Assembly (NCBI GenBank): GCA_022764045.1 | Contig: JALERU010000049.1 | Coordinates: 1 to 64,000, forward strand | Source of the DNA: Clostridiales bacterium | Lineage (GTDB): Bacteria > Bacillota > Clostridia > Oscillospirales > Oscillospiraceae | DNA length: 64,000 nt | Direction of reading: 5' to 3' | Shown: positions 15,707 through 24,208 of the stretch, in pieces | Layout: each line of letters starts with the position of its first letter | Position numbering within the stretch: the first letter of the stretch is position 1 | Program-made: the position numbers and the translations under genes | The notes under the pieces: model-generated | What the model saw: only the letters and a program-made list of their open reading frames with translations | Database searches by the model: none | What the model was told of the DNA's origin: nothing

Positions 15707-16081
15707 CTAAACCTCGAAACTCCTCCAGCTCCACCAAGCGCAAAAGAAAGGGTAAGATTCACAGAGCAGCCTGATCGCCTTGGCCGCCCCCGGCGGCTTC
15801 GCCTGGTTCCACCCCGTGTAGAGTTCCCAGTTCCGCCGGTAGCTCGGGTCCCATCTGTCGCTCACATAACGCCCAATGGAACGCAGGATACTCGCCGGCG
15901 CAACGCCATTTTCCTTGGCGACTTTTGCAACCAGGTGGTCATACCTTGGAGTGTCGTACGTCAGTTCCTTTGCAATCGCTTGCTTCAAAATTTGTGTCAT
16001 GTAGCGAATTCCCTTGCTATCGGGCCTGCCGAATCGGCTCACATAAAATTTGATGACAACCTCATCCTTCATGTTGGACAT
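15707..16081 (-). CDS. Spo0A C-terminal-domain-like DNA-binding protein without receiver
   Basis: A 124-residue protein. Residues about 25-110 resemble the Spo0A effector domain: a helix-rich unit with YMTQILKQAIAKELTYDTPRYDHLVAKVAKENG followed by a segment matching the conserved pattern SxxxRxIxxxxxxxW (ILRSIGRYVSDRWD), and ending near KAIRLLCESYPF. No phospho-receiver domain. It may compete with or modulate Spo0A at 0A boxes, or control other genes. Start ATG 16081 is set by GGAGGATA; the longer frame upstream has no RBS. Family call is by eye and needs a profile search. Confidence 0.6.
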   Translation of the reverse strand: MSNMKDEVVIKFYVSRFGRPDSKGIRYMTQILKQAIAKELTYDTPRYDHLVAKVAKENGVAPASILRSIGRYVSDRWDPSYRRNWELYTGWNQAKPPGAAKAIRLLCESYPFFCAWWSWRSFEV

Positions 16082-16575
16082 AGATATCCTCCATTCACCT
16101 GTCACTTCGTGGTCCTCGGCAGAAAGTCGACCAAGTGCAATACCAGCGGCGGAGATTGTTGTTGAAGGACGGGATTCTTCTATCCACCGATCTTCCGGAT
16201 CGCCCCCTCATCAGTCAGCTCCGCTGACAGCTATGGTTTAAGGTGCTTCGCATTGGATTGAATCGAACTGTCCCCCGGACAGTTCGACCCCCGAGGGGAA
16301 GCCTACGTGCTATGCTACGTTGGCGTGATTGCTACGGTATTTTTCTACAATAAGCCATACAGGCTTTGCCAATCGCCTTCCCCTGGGGGGGAAGGTGGGC
16401 CGGCGGAACGCCGGGTCGGATGAGGGCGAGCCTGGAGGGTTCCACAGCGTGGGTAATAAGGTGGTAACGGTATCCCACTACCCTCCCCCGCCACTATGAA
16501 ATCGTCCCCCCATCAGGTGTCTCCGGCGCCAGCTCCCCCCACAGATACCGACAACAGGCGGAGGTGGAGGGTTTC
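16082..16575. repeat. 494-bp gene-free region rich in palindromic repeats
   Basis: No coding frame with an RBS. It holds several short inverted repeats: GTCAGC/GCTGAC (16214-16228), an 11-bp stem with CCC loop (16263-16287), CCTTCCCC/GGGGAAGG (16376-16395) and a 6-bp stem with GAA loop (16400-16414). The blocks around 16203-16228 (CCCCCTCATCAGTC...) and 16374-16426 (...CGGATGAGGG) are inverted relatives of each other and resemble the interspersed CCTC(A)TC...TTCCCCC repeats common in Oscillospiraceae. Confidence 0.6.
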
Positions 16576-16902
16576 TTAGGATTCCTCCTTGTTTTCACAA
16601 ACAGAAAGAAACGCCTCGGCGATTTGATTCAAGGCAACACGTTCTCGATGATTGAGAGATGACAACATGTTTGAATTTGAAATCTCCCCGGTCATGAAAT
16701 AAGAAATATCCATATTGAGTGTTTGGCAGATCCGCACAATATTTTCGGGACGAAGTGCTTTCTGCCCTTTTTCTGCAGAAATGATCGTCTTTACGGATAA
16801 TCCCGATAACTCAGCCAATTTCTCTTGGGTTAAACCAATTTTCTGACGCTGGTAGAGCAAACGCTTTCCCATTTCAACAAGGAAGTTGTCTTTTGTTCCC
16901 AT
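16576..16902 (-). CDS. XRE-family transcriptional regulator
   Basis: A 108-residue protein with an N-terminal helix-turn-helix: GKRLLYQRQKIGLTQEKLAELSGLSVKTIISAEKGQKALRP at about residues 12-52 in five-helix XRE layout, then NIVRICQTLNMDISYF. The remaining C-terminus is helical, possibly for dimerisation. It has no adjacent co-directional partner gene, so its targets are unknown; a pair of direct repeats just upstream may be its own operator. RBS GGAGTGG. It stands beside the repeat-rich gap and its codon use is less GC-rich than its neighbours. Confidence 0.88.
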   Translation of the reverse strand: MGTKDNFLVEMGKRLLYQRQKIGLTQEKLAELSGLSVKTIISAEKGQKALRPENIVRICQTLNMDISYFMTGEISNSNMLSSLNHRERVALNQIAEAFLSVCENKEES

Positions 16903-16952
16903 TTTACCACTCCTACGAGGGAATCATATCGCATAATTGGCAAAAAAAGAAT

Positions 16953-16984
16953 CCCCCATGGTGGACAAATGTCCCCCATAATGG
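16953..16984. promoter_or_regulatory. Two CCCCCAT-NN-TGG direct repeats, candidate XRE operator
   Basis: CCCCCATGGTGG (16953-16964) and CCCCCATAATGG (16973-16984) start exactly 20 bp apart, about two helical turns, and each contains a near-palindromic CCAT..TGG. Their place 50-80 bp upstream of the XRE gene suggests autoregulation. Confidence 0.45.
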
Positions 16985-17071
16985 TATAAGCACATATTTT
17001 GAGTAAAGTTTTTGCTATCTATCAGCAGAATACAGTTACAAGGTGGGTAACAGCGCGCATCTCATAACACG

Positions 17072-17105
17072 AACCCCCCTCGCTCCCAAAGGAACGAGGG
17101 GGGTT
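17072..17105 (-). terminator. Hairpin after purC
   Basis: Perfect 11-bp stem AACCCCCCTCG/CGAGGGGGGTT immediately after the purC stop, with only a short T tract on either side. Confidence 0.6.
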
Positions 17106-17121
17106 CATTGAACACAAAGGA

Positions 17122-17805
17122 TCAGATTTTTTCCAGGATCAGCTTGGCGCAGTCGATTTGGTTGGGGATGTTCCCTTTCTCGTCGCGGACTCTCCAGATG
17201 TCAGGAGTGATCTCATCCACTACATACATCTTGCCGTCGGCGTCGTAGCCCACCTCGATCTTGAAGTCGATGAGGGTCAGGTTCATGGCGGCCAGTTCCT
17301 TCTTCAGGACCTCGCCCACCTTGACCAGGATGCCCAGGGCCTCGTCATACTGGCCAGGGGCCAGCAGGCCCTTCATGATGCACAGGCGCTCGCTGATCAG
17401 AGGATCGCCCTGGTCGTCGTCCTTCAGGGTGACCTCGGTGTAGGGAGGATCGAAGACGATGCCCTCCTCCAGGCTGAACCGGCGGCACATGGAGCCGGCA
17501 GTGAAGTAACGCAGCACAAACTCCAGCTTGGGCACGGTGAGCTGACGGACCTGCATCAGGTTCTTGTCCACATCAGCGCCCAGGTAGTGGGTGGGGATGC
17601 CGTTCTTCTCCATGATCTCAAAGAAGTGCTTGGAGATCTGCAGGCCGATCTTGCCCTTGCCTTCCACGCTGCCGCCCACGGTGTTATAGCCGGGGTCAAA
17701 CATGCCGTTTTCGCCGGTGGCGGAATCCTTAAAGAACAGATTTACCACGCCGGACTCCTCATCCAGCATGACGGTTTTGGTTTTTCCATCGTACAAGGTT
17801 TTCAT
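17122..17805 (-). CDS. purC: Phosphoribosylaminoimidazole-succinocarboxamide synthase
   Basis: Purine biosynthesis: ATP-dependent joining of aspartate to CAIR to give SAICAR. The 227-residue protein has the usual monofunctional length and motifs: LYDGKTKTV at the N-terminus (ATP loop), RYFTAGSMCRRF, the DDQGDPLI substrate loop, and LIDFKIEVGYDADGKMYVVDEITPD near the C-terminus. It is a lone gene with its own promoter rather than part of a pur operon. RBS GGGAGGAC. Confidence 0.95.
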   Translation of the reverse strand: MKTLYDGKTKTVMLDEESGVVNLFFKDSATGENGMFDPGYNTVGGSVEGKGKIGLQISKHFFEIMEKNGIPTHYLGADVDKNLMQVRQLTVPKLEFVLRYFTAGSMCRRFSLEEGIVFDPPYTEVTLKDDDQGDPLISERLCIMKGLLAPGQYDEALGILVKVGEVLKKELAAMNLTLIDFKIEVGYDADGKMYVVDEITPDIWRVRDEKGNIPNQIDCAKLILEKI

Positions 17806-17863
17806 ATTGGTCGTCCTCCCTCATAAAAATATCTCGGTGTCACATGACCATTTTAACTTTGTT

Positions 17864-17872
17864 ATTATAGCA
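17864..17872 (-). promoter_or_regulatory. Extended -10 promoter of purC
   Basis: On the minus strand TGC-TATAAT (+ 17864-17872), about 55 bases before the start codon; no strong -35. Confidence 0.55.
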
Positions 17873-17975
17873 CACTCTGACGAAAACGGAAGATTTGAGC
17901 GAAAATTTTTTCAAAGGATTTGCAGATTTTTTTAGGGGGTTAATGGGCTTCTTCCAATTTCCCACCTTGGCGCCC

Positions 17976-18311
17976 TTACAGCCGGTGGTCGTCTCCCCAC
18001 TGGCACATGGCGTCCAGAATGGGCATGAGAGTCTTTCCCCGTTGGGTCAGGCTATACTCCACCTTTGGGGGGATCTGGGGATACTCCCGGCGGTGGATGA
18101 GCTGGTCGGCCTCCAGCTCTTTCAGGGTGGCGCTGAGGGTTTTGTAAGAGATGCTGCCGATGTAACGTTTCATCTCATTGAAGCGAACCACCCCAAACTC
18201 CATCAGGGTATATAGAATGGTCATCTTGTATTTTCCGTTGATGAGGGACAGGGTGTAGCTAAAGCCTGTGGTTCCCAGGGATTCTTGGGTGATGCAGCGG
18301 TTTTCCATCAT
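17976..18311 (-). CDS. HxlR-family transcriptional regulator
   Basis: A 111-residue winged-helix protein with HxlR features: an N-terminal Cys (NRCITQ), LSLINGKYKMTILYTLMEFGVVRFNEMKRYIGSISYKTLSATLKELEADQLIHRREY and the wing KVEYSLTQRG. HxlR members such as YodB and HypR sense electrophiles or oxidants through that Cys and control flavin oxidoreductases. The divergent neighbour is such a flavoprotein, so this is the likely target. Confidence 0.9.
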   Translation of the reverse strand: MMENRCITQESLGTTGFSYTLSLINGKYKMTILYTLMEFGVVRFNEMKRYIGSISYKTLSATLKELEADQLIHRREYPQIPPKVEYSLTQRGKTLMPILDAMCQWGDDHRL

Positions 18312-18328
18312 ACACTTTCCTTTTGGTT

Positions 18329-18353
18329 AGTATCGCACTCAAAGGTGCGTACT
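18329..18353. promoter_or_regulatory. Candidate HxlR operator between regulator and flavoprotein
   Basis: Imperfect inverted repeat AGTATCGCAC - 6 nt - GTGCGTACT in the divergent intergenic region; the outer AGTA/TACT halves match the usual HxlR-type site layout. Confidence 0.5.
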
Positions 18354-18434
18354 TGCTTTTTCTTCCATAATTGCTTACAGTATAGCTCAGGAAAGCGATT
18401 TCGTCAATCGCTGAAAGCGCAAGGAGGCACAAGT

Positions 18435-18983
18435 ATGTCCAAAAATATCATCATTCTCAACGGAAGTCCCCGCAAGAAAGGAAACACCGCCGCCCTGATT
18501 CAGGCCTTTACCCAGGGGGCGGAGCACGCGGGCCATCGGGTGACCATGTTCCCCCTGGACGCCATGGAGATCCACGGCTGTAAAGGCTGCTTTGGGGGCG
18601 GAAAGGACCCGGCGCACCCCTGCGTGCAGCGGGACGACATGGAGAAAATCTACCCGGCCTACCGGGACGCCGACCTGGTTGTCCTGGCCTCTCCCCTGTA
18701 TTACTGGAACTTCAGCGGCCAGCTCCGCACCGCCTTTGACCGGCTCTTCGCCGTAGCCGAATGTGAGCCGGGCTATGTCAACCCCAAAAAAGAGGCCGTT
18801 CTGCTAATGGCCGCCGAGGGCTATGACTTCGGCGACTGTCTGCGCTATTATGACCACCTGCTCCAGCACCTGGGCTGGACCGACCGGGGAAAGATTCTGG
18901 CCGGAGGAAACATGGAAGTGGGCGACATCGACGGCAAGGCCGAGCTGGAGCAGGCCTGGCGGTTGGGGGCCAGCCTGGTCTGA
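18435..18983 (+). CDS. Flavodoxin-like NAD(P)H-dependent FMN oxidoreductase
   Basis: A 182-residue flavodoxin-fold protein with the FMN phosphate-binding start IIILNGSPRKKGNTAALI and the CKGCFGG Cys pair typical of the iron-sulfur flavoprotein/NADPH-dependent FMN reductase group, then ADLVVLASPLYYWNFSGQL. It probably reduces quinones, nitro compounds or similar electrophiles. ATG 18435 has AAGGAGG upstream; the longer open frame has no RBS. Divergent from the HxlR gene. Confidence 0.88.
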   Translation: MSKNIIILNGSPRKKGNTAALIQAFTQGAEHAGHRVTMFPLDAMEIHGCKGCFGGGKDPAHPCVQRDDMEKIYPAYRDADLVVLASPLYYWNFSGQLRTAFDRLFAVAECEPGYVNPKKEAVLLMAAEGYDFGDCLRYYDHLLQHLGWTDRGKILAGGNMEVGDIDGKAELEQAWRLGASLV

Positions 18984-19025
18984 GTCCCTGTCCCCCGTTT
19001 CCCCCTGGGTTTGTCCCCTCCCCTC

Positions 19026-19053
19026 TTGTTTTTCCGTGGATTTCGGCTATAAT
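19026..19053 (+). promoter_or_regulatory. Sigma-A promoter of rarA
   Basis: TTGTTT (19026-19031), 16-bp spacer, TATAAT (19048-19053), about 38 bp before the start codon. Confidence 0.65.
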
Positions 19054-19090
19054 CATAGGTACCGTATTTTGACGAAACCAGGAGGCGGCT

Positions 19091-20425
19091 ATGGAACAGC
19101 GGACATTATTTGAGCGGGAAGACACCCAGCCCCTGGCCGCCCGGCTGCGGCCGCAAACTTTGGAGGAATATGTGGGCCAGACCCATCTGCTGGGGGAAGG
19201 CAAGGTCCTGCGGCGGCTGATCGAGAGCGACCGGATCTCCTCCATGATCTTCTGGGGCCCCCCGGGGGTGGGAAAAACCACCCTGGCCCGGATCATCGCC
19301 AACTCCACCAAGTCGGAATTTATCGACTTTTCCGCCGTGACCAGCGGCATCAAAGAGATCCGGGCCGTGATGCAGCAGGCCGAGAGCAACCGGCGGTTTG
19401 GGGAACGGACCATCGTCTTTGTGGACGAGATTCACCGGTTCAACAAAGCCCAGCAGGACGCCTTCCTTCCCTTTGTGGAGAAGGGCAGCATCATCCTCAT
19501 CGGGGCCACCACGGAGAACCCCTCCTTTGAGGTCAACGGGGCCCTGCTGTCCCGGTGCAAGGTTTTTGTGCTCCAGGGGCTGCAAACAGAGGACTTGGTC
19601 CAGCTCCTTCGGCGGGCCCTCACCGATCCCCGGGGCTTTGGAGAGCAGCAGGTGGTCATCCAGCCGGAGATGCTGGAGGCCATCGCCCGCTTTGCCAACG
19701 GAGACGCCCGGTCCGCCCTCTCCACCCTGGAGATGGTGGTCCTCAACGGAGAGGTCTCCGGCCAGACCACCACCGTGACCCAGGAGACCTTGGAGCAGTG
19801 CACAGCAAAAAAATCTCTGCTCTATGACAAAAAGGGGGAGGAACACTATAACCTCATCTCCGCCCTGCACAAATCCATGCGGAACTCCGACCCCGACGCC
19901 GCCGTCTACTGGCTGGCCCGGATGCTGGAGGCCGGAGAGGACCCCCTCTACATCGCCCGCCGGGTGACCCGGTTCGCCAGCGAGGACGTTGGACTGGCCG
20001 ATCCCCGGGCGCTGGAAATCGCCGTGGCAGCCTATCAGGCCTGCCATTTCATTGGCATGCCGGAGTGCTCCGTCCATTTGACCCAGGCAGTGGTTTACCT
20101 CTCCCTGGTCCCCAAATCCAACGCCCTTTACAAAGCCTATGAGGGGGCGAAAAGGGACGCCTTGACCCAGCTCTCCGAGCCGGTCCCCCTGGTGATCCGC
20201 AACGGCGTCACCAAGCTCATGAAGGAGCTGGACTATGGCAAGGGCTATCAATACGCCCACGACGCCAAGGACAAGCTCACCGACATGCAGTGCCTGCCCG
20301 ACAGCCTGCTGGGCCGGGAATACTACCGCCCCACGGACCAGGGCCAGGAGGGAAAATTCAAGACCCGCCTGGAGCAGATCAAAGCCTGGAAGGCCCGGCA
20401 GGAAGCCCACAAGCCGGAGGAGTGA
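19091..20425 (+). CDS. rarA: Replication-associated recombination protein A (AAA+ ATPase)
   Basis: RarA/MgsA acts at stalled replication forks and binds SSB and DNA ends. The 444-residue protein has the expected length, an N-terminal PLAARLRPQTLEEYVGQ, Walker A GPPGVGKTT at 56-64, Walker B VDEIHRFNKAQQD near 111, sensor IGATTENPSFEVN, and the C-terminal MgsA-type region (ALYKAYEGAKRDA, near 345). RBS GGAGG. Stands as a single gene before the TauE-like permease. Confidence 0.95.
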   Translation: MEQRTLFEREDTQPLAARLRPQTLEEYVGQTHLLGEGKVLRRLIESDRISSMIFWGPPGVGKTTLARIIANSTKSEFIDFSAVTSGIKEIRAVMQQAESNRRFGERTIVFVDEIHRFNKAQQDAFLPFVEKGSIILIGATTENPSFEVNGALLSRCKVFVLQGLQTEDLVQLLRRALTDPRGFGEQQVVIQPEMLEAIARFANGDARSALSTLEMVVLNGEVSGQTTTVTQETLEQCTAKKSLLYDKKGEEHYNLISALHKSMRNSDPDAAVYWLARMLEAGEDPLYIARRVTRFASEDVGLADPRALEIAVAAYQACHFIGMPECSVHLTQAVVYLSLVPKSNALYKAYEGAKRDALTQLSEPVPLVIRNGVTKLMKELDYGKGYQYAHDAKDKLTDMQCLPDSLLGREYYRPTDQGQEGKFKTRLEQIKAWKARQEAHKPEE

Positions 20426-20486
20426 CAGGCACAACATTGAGGTCTGGGGGAAATATCCCTCATTTTGATACACGGAGCGATCCCTT

Positions 20487-21245
20487 ATGGAACTGACCAT
20501 TGTACCCTTTCTCATCGTCTGCCCCCTGGTTTTTCTGGCTGGCTTAGTGGACGCCATGGTAGGGGGCGGGGGGCTGATTTCCCTGCCGGCTTATCTCATT
20601 GCGGGCCTGCCCGTCCACTTTGCCATTGGCACCAATAAGCTCAGCTCGGGTATGGGGACCACCCTGGCCACCATCCGGTTTGCCCGCAGCGGGTATATCA
20701 ACTGGAAACTGGGGGCCTTTTGCGCGGTGTGCGCCTTGGTGGGCTCCACCGCCGGCGCCAAGCTGGCCCTGCTCATTGCCGACGAAGTGTTTAAGATCAT
20801 CATGCTGGTGATTCTTCCCTTGACGGCCCTGTACATCCTCCGGGGGCGGGCCCTGGACACAGACCGGCCCCCCTATGGCCCATGGAAAACCACCGCCATC
20901 GCCATGGCCACTGCCCTGGTGATCGGGCTCTACGATGGGTTTTACGGCCCGGGCACCGGTACCTTTCTCATCCTGCTGCTGACGGGACTGGCCCATCTGG
21001 AGCTCCACGCGGCCAACGGCATCGCCAAGGTCATCAACCTGACCACCAACCTCTCCGCTCTGGTTGTTTTCCTCTGGAACGGAAAGGTCCTTCTCCCCCT
21101 GGGCCTGGCCGCCGGGTGCTTCAGCCTTTTGGGCAATTACCTGGGCACCCGCTTCTTCGACAAGAGCGGCGCCAAGGCCGTGAAGCCTTTGATGATTCTG
21201 GTGCTGGCAATCTTCTTTGTAAAAATTCTCTCAGAACTGCTATAA
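20487..21245 (+). CDS. TauE/SafE-family membrane permease
   Basis: A 252-residue inner-membrane protein with about eight hydrophobic segments and the TauE/SafE pattern: GLVDAMVGGGGLISLPAYLIAGLPVHFAIGTNKLSS in the first half and GLYDGFYGPGTGTFLILLL with AANGIAKVINLTTN in the second. Members export sulfite, sulfoacetate or related anions; the substrate here is not known. It follows rarA by 61 bp and could share its transcript. Confidence 0.88.
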   Translation: MELTIVPFLIVCPLVFLAGLVDAMVGGGGLISLPAYLIAGLPVHFAIGTNKLSSGMGTTLATIRFARSGYINWKLGAFCAVCALVGSTAGAKLALLIADEVFKIIMLVILPLTALYILRGRALDTDRPPYGPWKTTAIAMATALVIGLYDGFYGPGTGTFLILLLTGLAHLELHAANGIAKVINLTTNLSALVVFLWNGKVLLPLGLAAGCFSLLGNYLGTRFFDKSGAKAVKPLMILVLAIFFVKILSELL

Positions 21246-21246
21246 A

Positions 21247-21294
21247 ATCGTTGGCCCCGTAGCAGCTTTCCGCCACGGGGCCAACGATTGTTTT
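21247..21294 (+). terminator. Strong bidirectional terminator
   Basis: Perfect 14-bp stem (21247-21260 with 21275-21288) between the convergent permease and DUF4363 genes, with TGTTTT on + and an A-rich flank on the other side. Confidence 0.85.
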
Positions 21295-21297
21295 CAC

Positions 21298-21678
21298 TTA
21301 AAACAGATTTCCCGGTGAGATCTCTTCCAGATCCCGGATAACCTCCAGCTTGCCGATGATCCGCACGCTGGTGGCGGTGTACTCCCCCACATCATGGTCG
21401 GTGAGAAAGCCCGCCACCTCCCGCAGGAGCACGGTGATTTCGTCAATGTCCTCGTGGGTCTGGACGTAGCGAAGGTAGTTCACGTCTTTCTGCCACCGGT
21501 CCTGGACCCCTTTGGTCAGTTCTGTGGCTCGGTCCCAATCCTCATCCTGGGCCGCTTCAGCAGCTTGGGAGAGGTCCTCGATCATGGTTTCCGTGACCTG
21601 GCGCACGTGAGAGGTGTTCCAGGCCAGCAGAAGCACCATGGCGGCAAGGATGGTCACGGCAATCCAGAGCTGCCTCAT
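21298..21678 (-). CDS. DUF4363 family protein
   Basis: A 126-residue protein with one N-terminal membrane anchor (about 5-20) and an extracytoplasmic helical domain, matching DUF4363 in length and layout. It overlaps the DUF421 gene by 4 bp. The DUF421-DUF4363 pair is frequent in spore-forming Firmicutes; function is not established. Confidence 0.75.
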   Translation of the reverse strand: MRQLWIAVTILAAMVLLLAWNTSHVRQVTETMIEDLSQAAEAAQDEDWDRATELTKGVQDRWQKDVNYLRYVQTHEDIDEITVLLREVAGFLTDHDVGEYTATSVRIIGKLEVIRDLEEISPGNLF

Positions 21679-22355
21679 GTCCCCTCCCCCTTTTTCACGA
21701 AATAGACGTTCTCCGCCTCATCCACCGTCATGAGAAAAACCTCACTCAGGTCTTGGATGTTCCGGATGGAAAGCTGCTCTTTCAGCCATTCTTGAGAAAG
21801 CCGTCTGGCCTTCAGGTTGTGGGCCAGCAGCCGTCCGTCGCTGACCACGATGATCGGCAAACCGCTCTCTTTCAGCTTCAGGCCCATGTCTCTGGCGGTG
21901 ACCGGCTGGTCTTCTGCATAGGGCAGCACAGAGATCCGCCCGTTGGTCTCCAGCACTGCGTATTTTACCTTAGACAGATCGGTGATCCCCGCCATGCGCA
22001 GCTCCTCCATGAGCTCATCCACGGTAAAACGGTTCTTCTCCATCTCTTTAGAGAGAACCTTGCCGTTCTGGATCACCACGCTGGGGCGGCTGCACAAAAG
22101 AGCGCGAAAGCGAATGCTCTTCACCGTCAACACGGAGAGAATGGCCGACAGACACAGCAGGGTCAGAATAGGAATCACACCCATAATCAAGGGGATTCTA
22201 AAATCCTGCATGGGCACCGCGGCCAGGTCCGCGATGATCAGGGAGAGCACCAGCTCCGAGGGCTCCAGTTCCCCAATTTGCCGCTTTCCCATGAGGCGGA
22301 TGCCGATGATGATGAGCAGATACAGAATGATGGTTCGGATGACAGCGATGATCAT
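21675..22355 (-). CDS. DUF421 (YetF-like) membrane protein
   Basis: A 226-residue protein with three N-terminal membrane segments and the DUF421 motif IGIRLMGKRQIGELEPSELVLSLIIADLAAVPM, followed by a cytoplasmic alpha/beta domain containing RPSVVIQNGKV and VKYAVLETNGRISVL. Related DUF421 proteins affect spore inner-membrane permeability and heat resistance in Bacillus; that role is only inferred here. Translation is coupled to DUF4363. Confidence 0.85.
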   Translation of the reverse strand: MIIAVIRTIILYLLIIIGIRLMGKRQIGELEPSELVLSLIIADLAAVPMQDFRIPLIMGVIPILTLLCLSAILSVLTVKSIRFRALLCSRPSVVIQNGKVLSKEMEKNRFTVDELMEELRMAGITDLSKVKYAVLETNGRISVLPYAEDQPVTARDMGLKLKESGLPIIVVSDGRLLAHNLKARRLSQEWLKEQLSIRNIQDLSEVFLMTVDEAENVYFVKKGEGT

Positions 22356-22462
22356 AGCCTCACCCCTCCCTTTGGCAAATGCTTGGACATAGCATCTCCC
22401 TGGAAGGGCAAATTATGTGTGTTCATTTTTCAAAAAAGAGTAAAAAGTGGCGTGAAGAGGGC

Positions 22463-22491
22463 TTGTAATTCCTACCTGCGCGCAGTAAAAT
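22463..22491 (+). promoter_or_regulatory. Sigma-A promoter of guaA
   Basis: TTGTAA (22463-22468), 17-bp spacer, TAAAAT (22486-22491), 40 bp before the GTG start. The leader is too short for a purine riboswitch. Confidence 0.7.
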
Positions 22492-22531
22492 AAAACATCA
22501 TATTTTTGTAACAGAGAAAGGGTGGTCTCCC

Positions 22532-24073
22532 GTGAACCATGAATTTGTGCTTGTCCTGGATTTTGGCGGACAATATAATCAGCTCATTGCCCGCCGGGTT
22601 CGGGAGTGCGGCGTTTACTGCGAGGTGAAGCCATATTCCACGCCCCTGCCAGAGCTGAAAGCCATGAACCCCATCGGCATCATCTTTACCGGTGGCCCAA
22701 ACAGTGTCTACCTGGAGACCTCGCCCCACGTAGATCCTGAGATCTTTACCTGGGGGGTTCCCATTCTGGGGATTTGCTACGGCTGCCAGCTCATGGCCCA
22801 CAGCCTGGGTGGCCTGGTCTCCCCCGCCCAGGAGGACACCGCCCGGGAATACGGCAAGACCGCCACCCACTATGATACCTCCTGCCGTCTTTTCCGGGGA
22901 CTGCCGGAAGAGGGCATCTCCTGGATGAGCCATGGAGACTACATGGCAAAGGTCCCCGAGGGCTTTTCCCTAGTGGGCCACACGGAGATGTGCCCCAACG
23001 CCGCTATCGCCGACGAGGCCCGGGGCTTCTACGGCGTTCAGTATCACCCCGAGGTCAACCACACCGAAAACGGCGTGAAGATGATCCGCAACTTCCTTTA
23101 CGAGGTCTGCCATGCCAAGGGAGACTGGACCATGGAGGATTACTGCCGCACCGCCATTGCTTCCATCCGGGAAAAGGTGGGAGACGGCAAGGTGCTGCTG
23201 GCCCTGTCCGGCGGCGTGGACTCCTCTGTGGCCGCCGCCCTGCTGGCGGAGGCCGTGGGGAGTCAGCTCACCTGCGTCTTTGTGGACCACGGCCTCATGC
23301 GGCTGAACGAGGGTGACGAGGTGGACGCCGCCTTTTCCAAGTGGGATATTCAGTTCATCCGGGTGGATGCCGAGACCCGCTTCCTGGTGAAGCTGGCCGG
23401 GGTGGACGAGCCCGAGCGCAAACGGAAAATCATCGGTGAGGAGTTCATCCGGGTGTTTGAGGAGGAATCCCAAAAGATCGGCACCGTGGATTTCCTGGCC
23501 CAGGGCACCATCTATCCTGACGTCATTGAGTCCGGCTCCAGCGAGGCCGCCGTCATCAAGAGCCACCACAACGTGGGCGGCCTGCCCGATTTTGTGGATT
23601 TCAAAGAGATCATCGAGCCCCTGCGGATGCTCTTTAAGGACGAGGTCCGCCAGTTGGGCCGCCAGCTGGGTCTTCCGGAGTACCTGGTCAGCCGCCAGCC
23701 CTTCCCCGGCCCGGGTCTGGCCATCCGCATCATCGGCGACATCACCAAGGAGAAGGCCGACACCCTGCGCCAGGCGGATTTCATCTTCCGGGACGAGATC
23801 GCCAAGGCCGGTGAGGACAAAAAACTGAACCAATACTTCGCCGTCCTCACCAACACCCGCTCCGTGGGCGTCATGGGGGACGACCGCACCTATGACTACA
23901 CCCTGGCCCTCCGCGCCGTCACTACCGCCGACTTTATGACCGCCGACTGGGCCCGCATCCCCTATGATGTGCTGGACCGGATCAGCGTCCGCATCGTCAA
24001 TGAGGTGCCGGGGATCAACCGGATCGTGTATGACATCACGAGTAAGCCCCCTGCCACGATTGAGTGGGAGTGA
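22532..24073 (+). CDS. guaA: GMP synthase (glutamine-hydrolysing)
   Basis: Converts XMP to GMP using glutamine and ATP. The 513-residue enzyme has the class I amidotransferase domain (nucleophile Cys 82 in GICYGCQ, His/Glu in YHPEVNHT), the ATP-pyrophosphatase loop LSGGVDSS near 225, and the C-terminal dimerisation domain ending PATIEWE. Start is GTG at 22532 with AAAGGGTGG upstream. The last 11 coding bases recur downstream at 24710-24720, suggesting that the 3' end was used as an integration site while keeping the reading frame. Confidence 0.97.
   Translation: MNHEFVLVLDFGGQYNQLIARRVRECGVYCEVKPYSTPLPELKAMNPIGIIFTGGPNSVYLETSPHVDPEIFTWGVPILGICYGCQLMAHSLGGLVSPAQEDTAREYGKTATHYDTSCRLFRGLPEEGISWMSHGDYMAKVPEGFSLVGHTEMCPNAAIADEARGFYGVQYHPEVNHTENGVKMIRNFLYEVCHAKGDWTMEDYCRTAIASIREKVGDGKVLLALSGGVDSSVAAALLAEAVGSQLTCVFVDHGLMRLNEGDEVDAAFSKWDIQFIRVDAETRFLVKLAGVDEPERKRKIIGEEFIRVFEEESQKIGTVDFLAQGTIYPDVIESGSSEAAVIKSHHNVGGLPDFVDFKEIIEPLRMLFKDEVRQLGRQLGLPEYLVSRQPFPGPGLAIRIIGDITKEKADTLRQADFIFRDEIAKAGEDKKLNQYFAVLTNTRSVGVMGDDRTYDYTLALRAVTTADFMTADWARIPYDVLDRISVRIVNEVPGINRIVYDITSKPPATIEWE
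24061..24071 (+). repeat. Left copy of an 11-bp guaA 3'-end direct repeat (att-like)
   Basis: TGAGTGGGAGT spans the final codons of guaA and is repeated at 24710. The GAGTGGGA core at the end of guaA is a known integration target of genomic islands and ICEs in Firmicutes. Confidence 0.6.
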
Positions 24074-24078
24074 GATTA

Positions 24079-24116
24079 CCCCCCAGGTGCTTGAAACAAG
24101 CACCTGGGGGGATTTT
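24079..24116 (+). terminator. guaA terminator
   Basis: Perfect 15-bp stem (24079-24093 with 24097-24111), loop AAA, then a T tract. Confidence 0.9.
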
Positions 24117-24208
24117 TCAAAGAGCGCCCTCCTGACGTATGTCTGTCAGCAGGTGGTTTTGCCGTTATCATGAAAGCGACAAATTCAAAGTTATATAGGA
24201 GGTCTAAT

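Noticed and set aside
16214-16414. CRISPR-like array
   Set aside because: The repeats are inverted and irregularly spaced, with no constant spacer length and no cas genes in the window.
19106-20557. 483-codon minus-strand frame opposite rarA
   Set aside because: rarA on + is unmistakable; the opposite frame has no family resemblance.
22356-22531. Purine riboswitch upstream of guaA
   Set aside because: Only 40 bp lie between the promoter -10 box and the start; no conserved purine aptamer core seen.
22970-24103. 377-codon minus-strand frame opposite guaA
   Set aside because: A shadow of the guaA codon pattern, no RBS.
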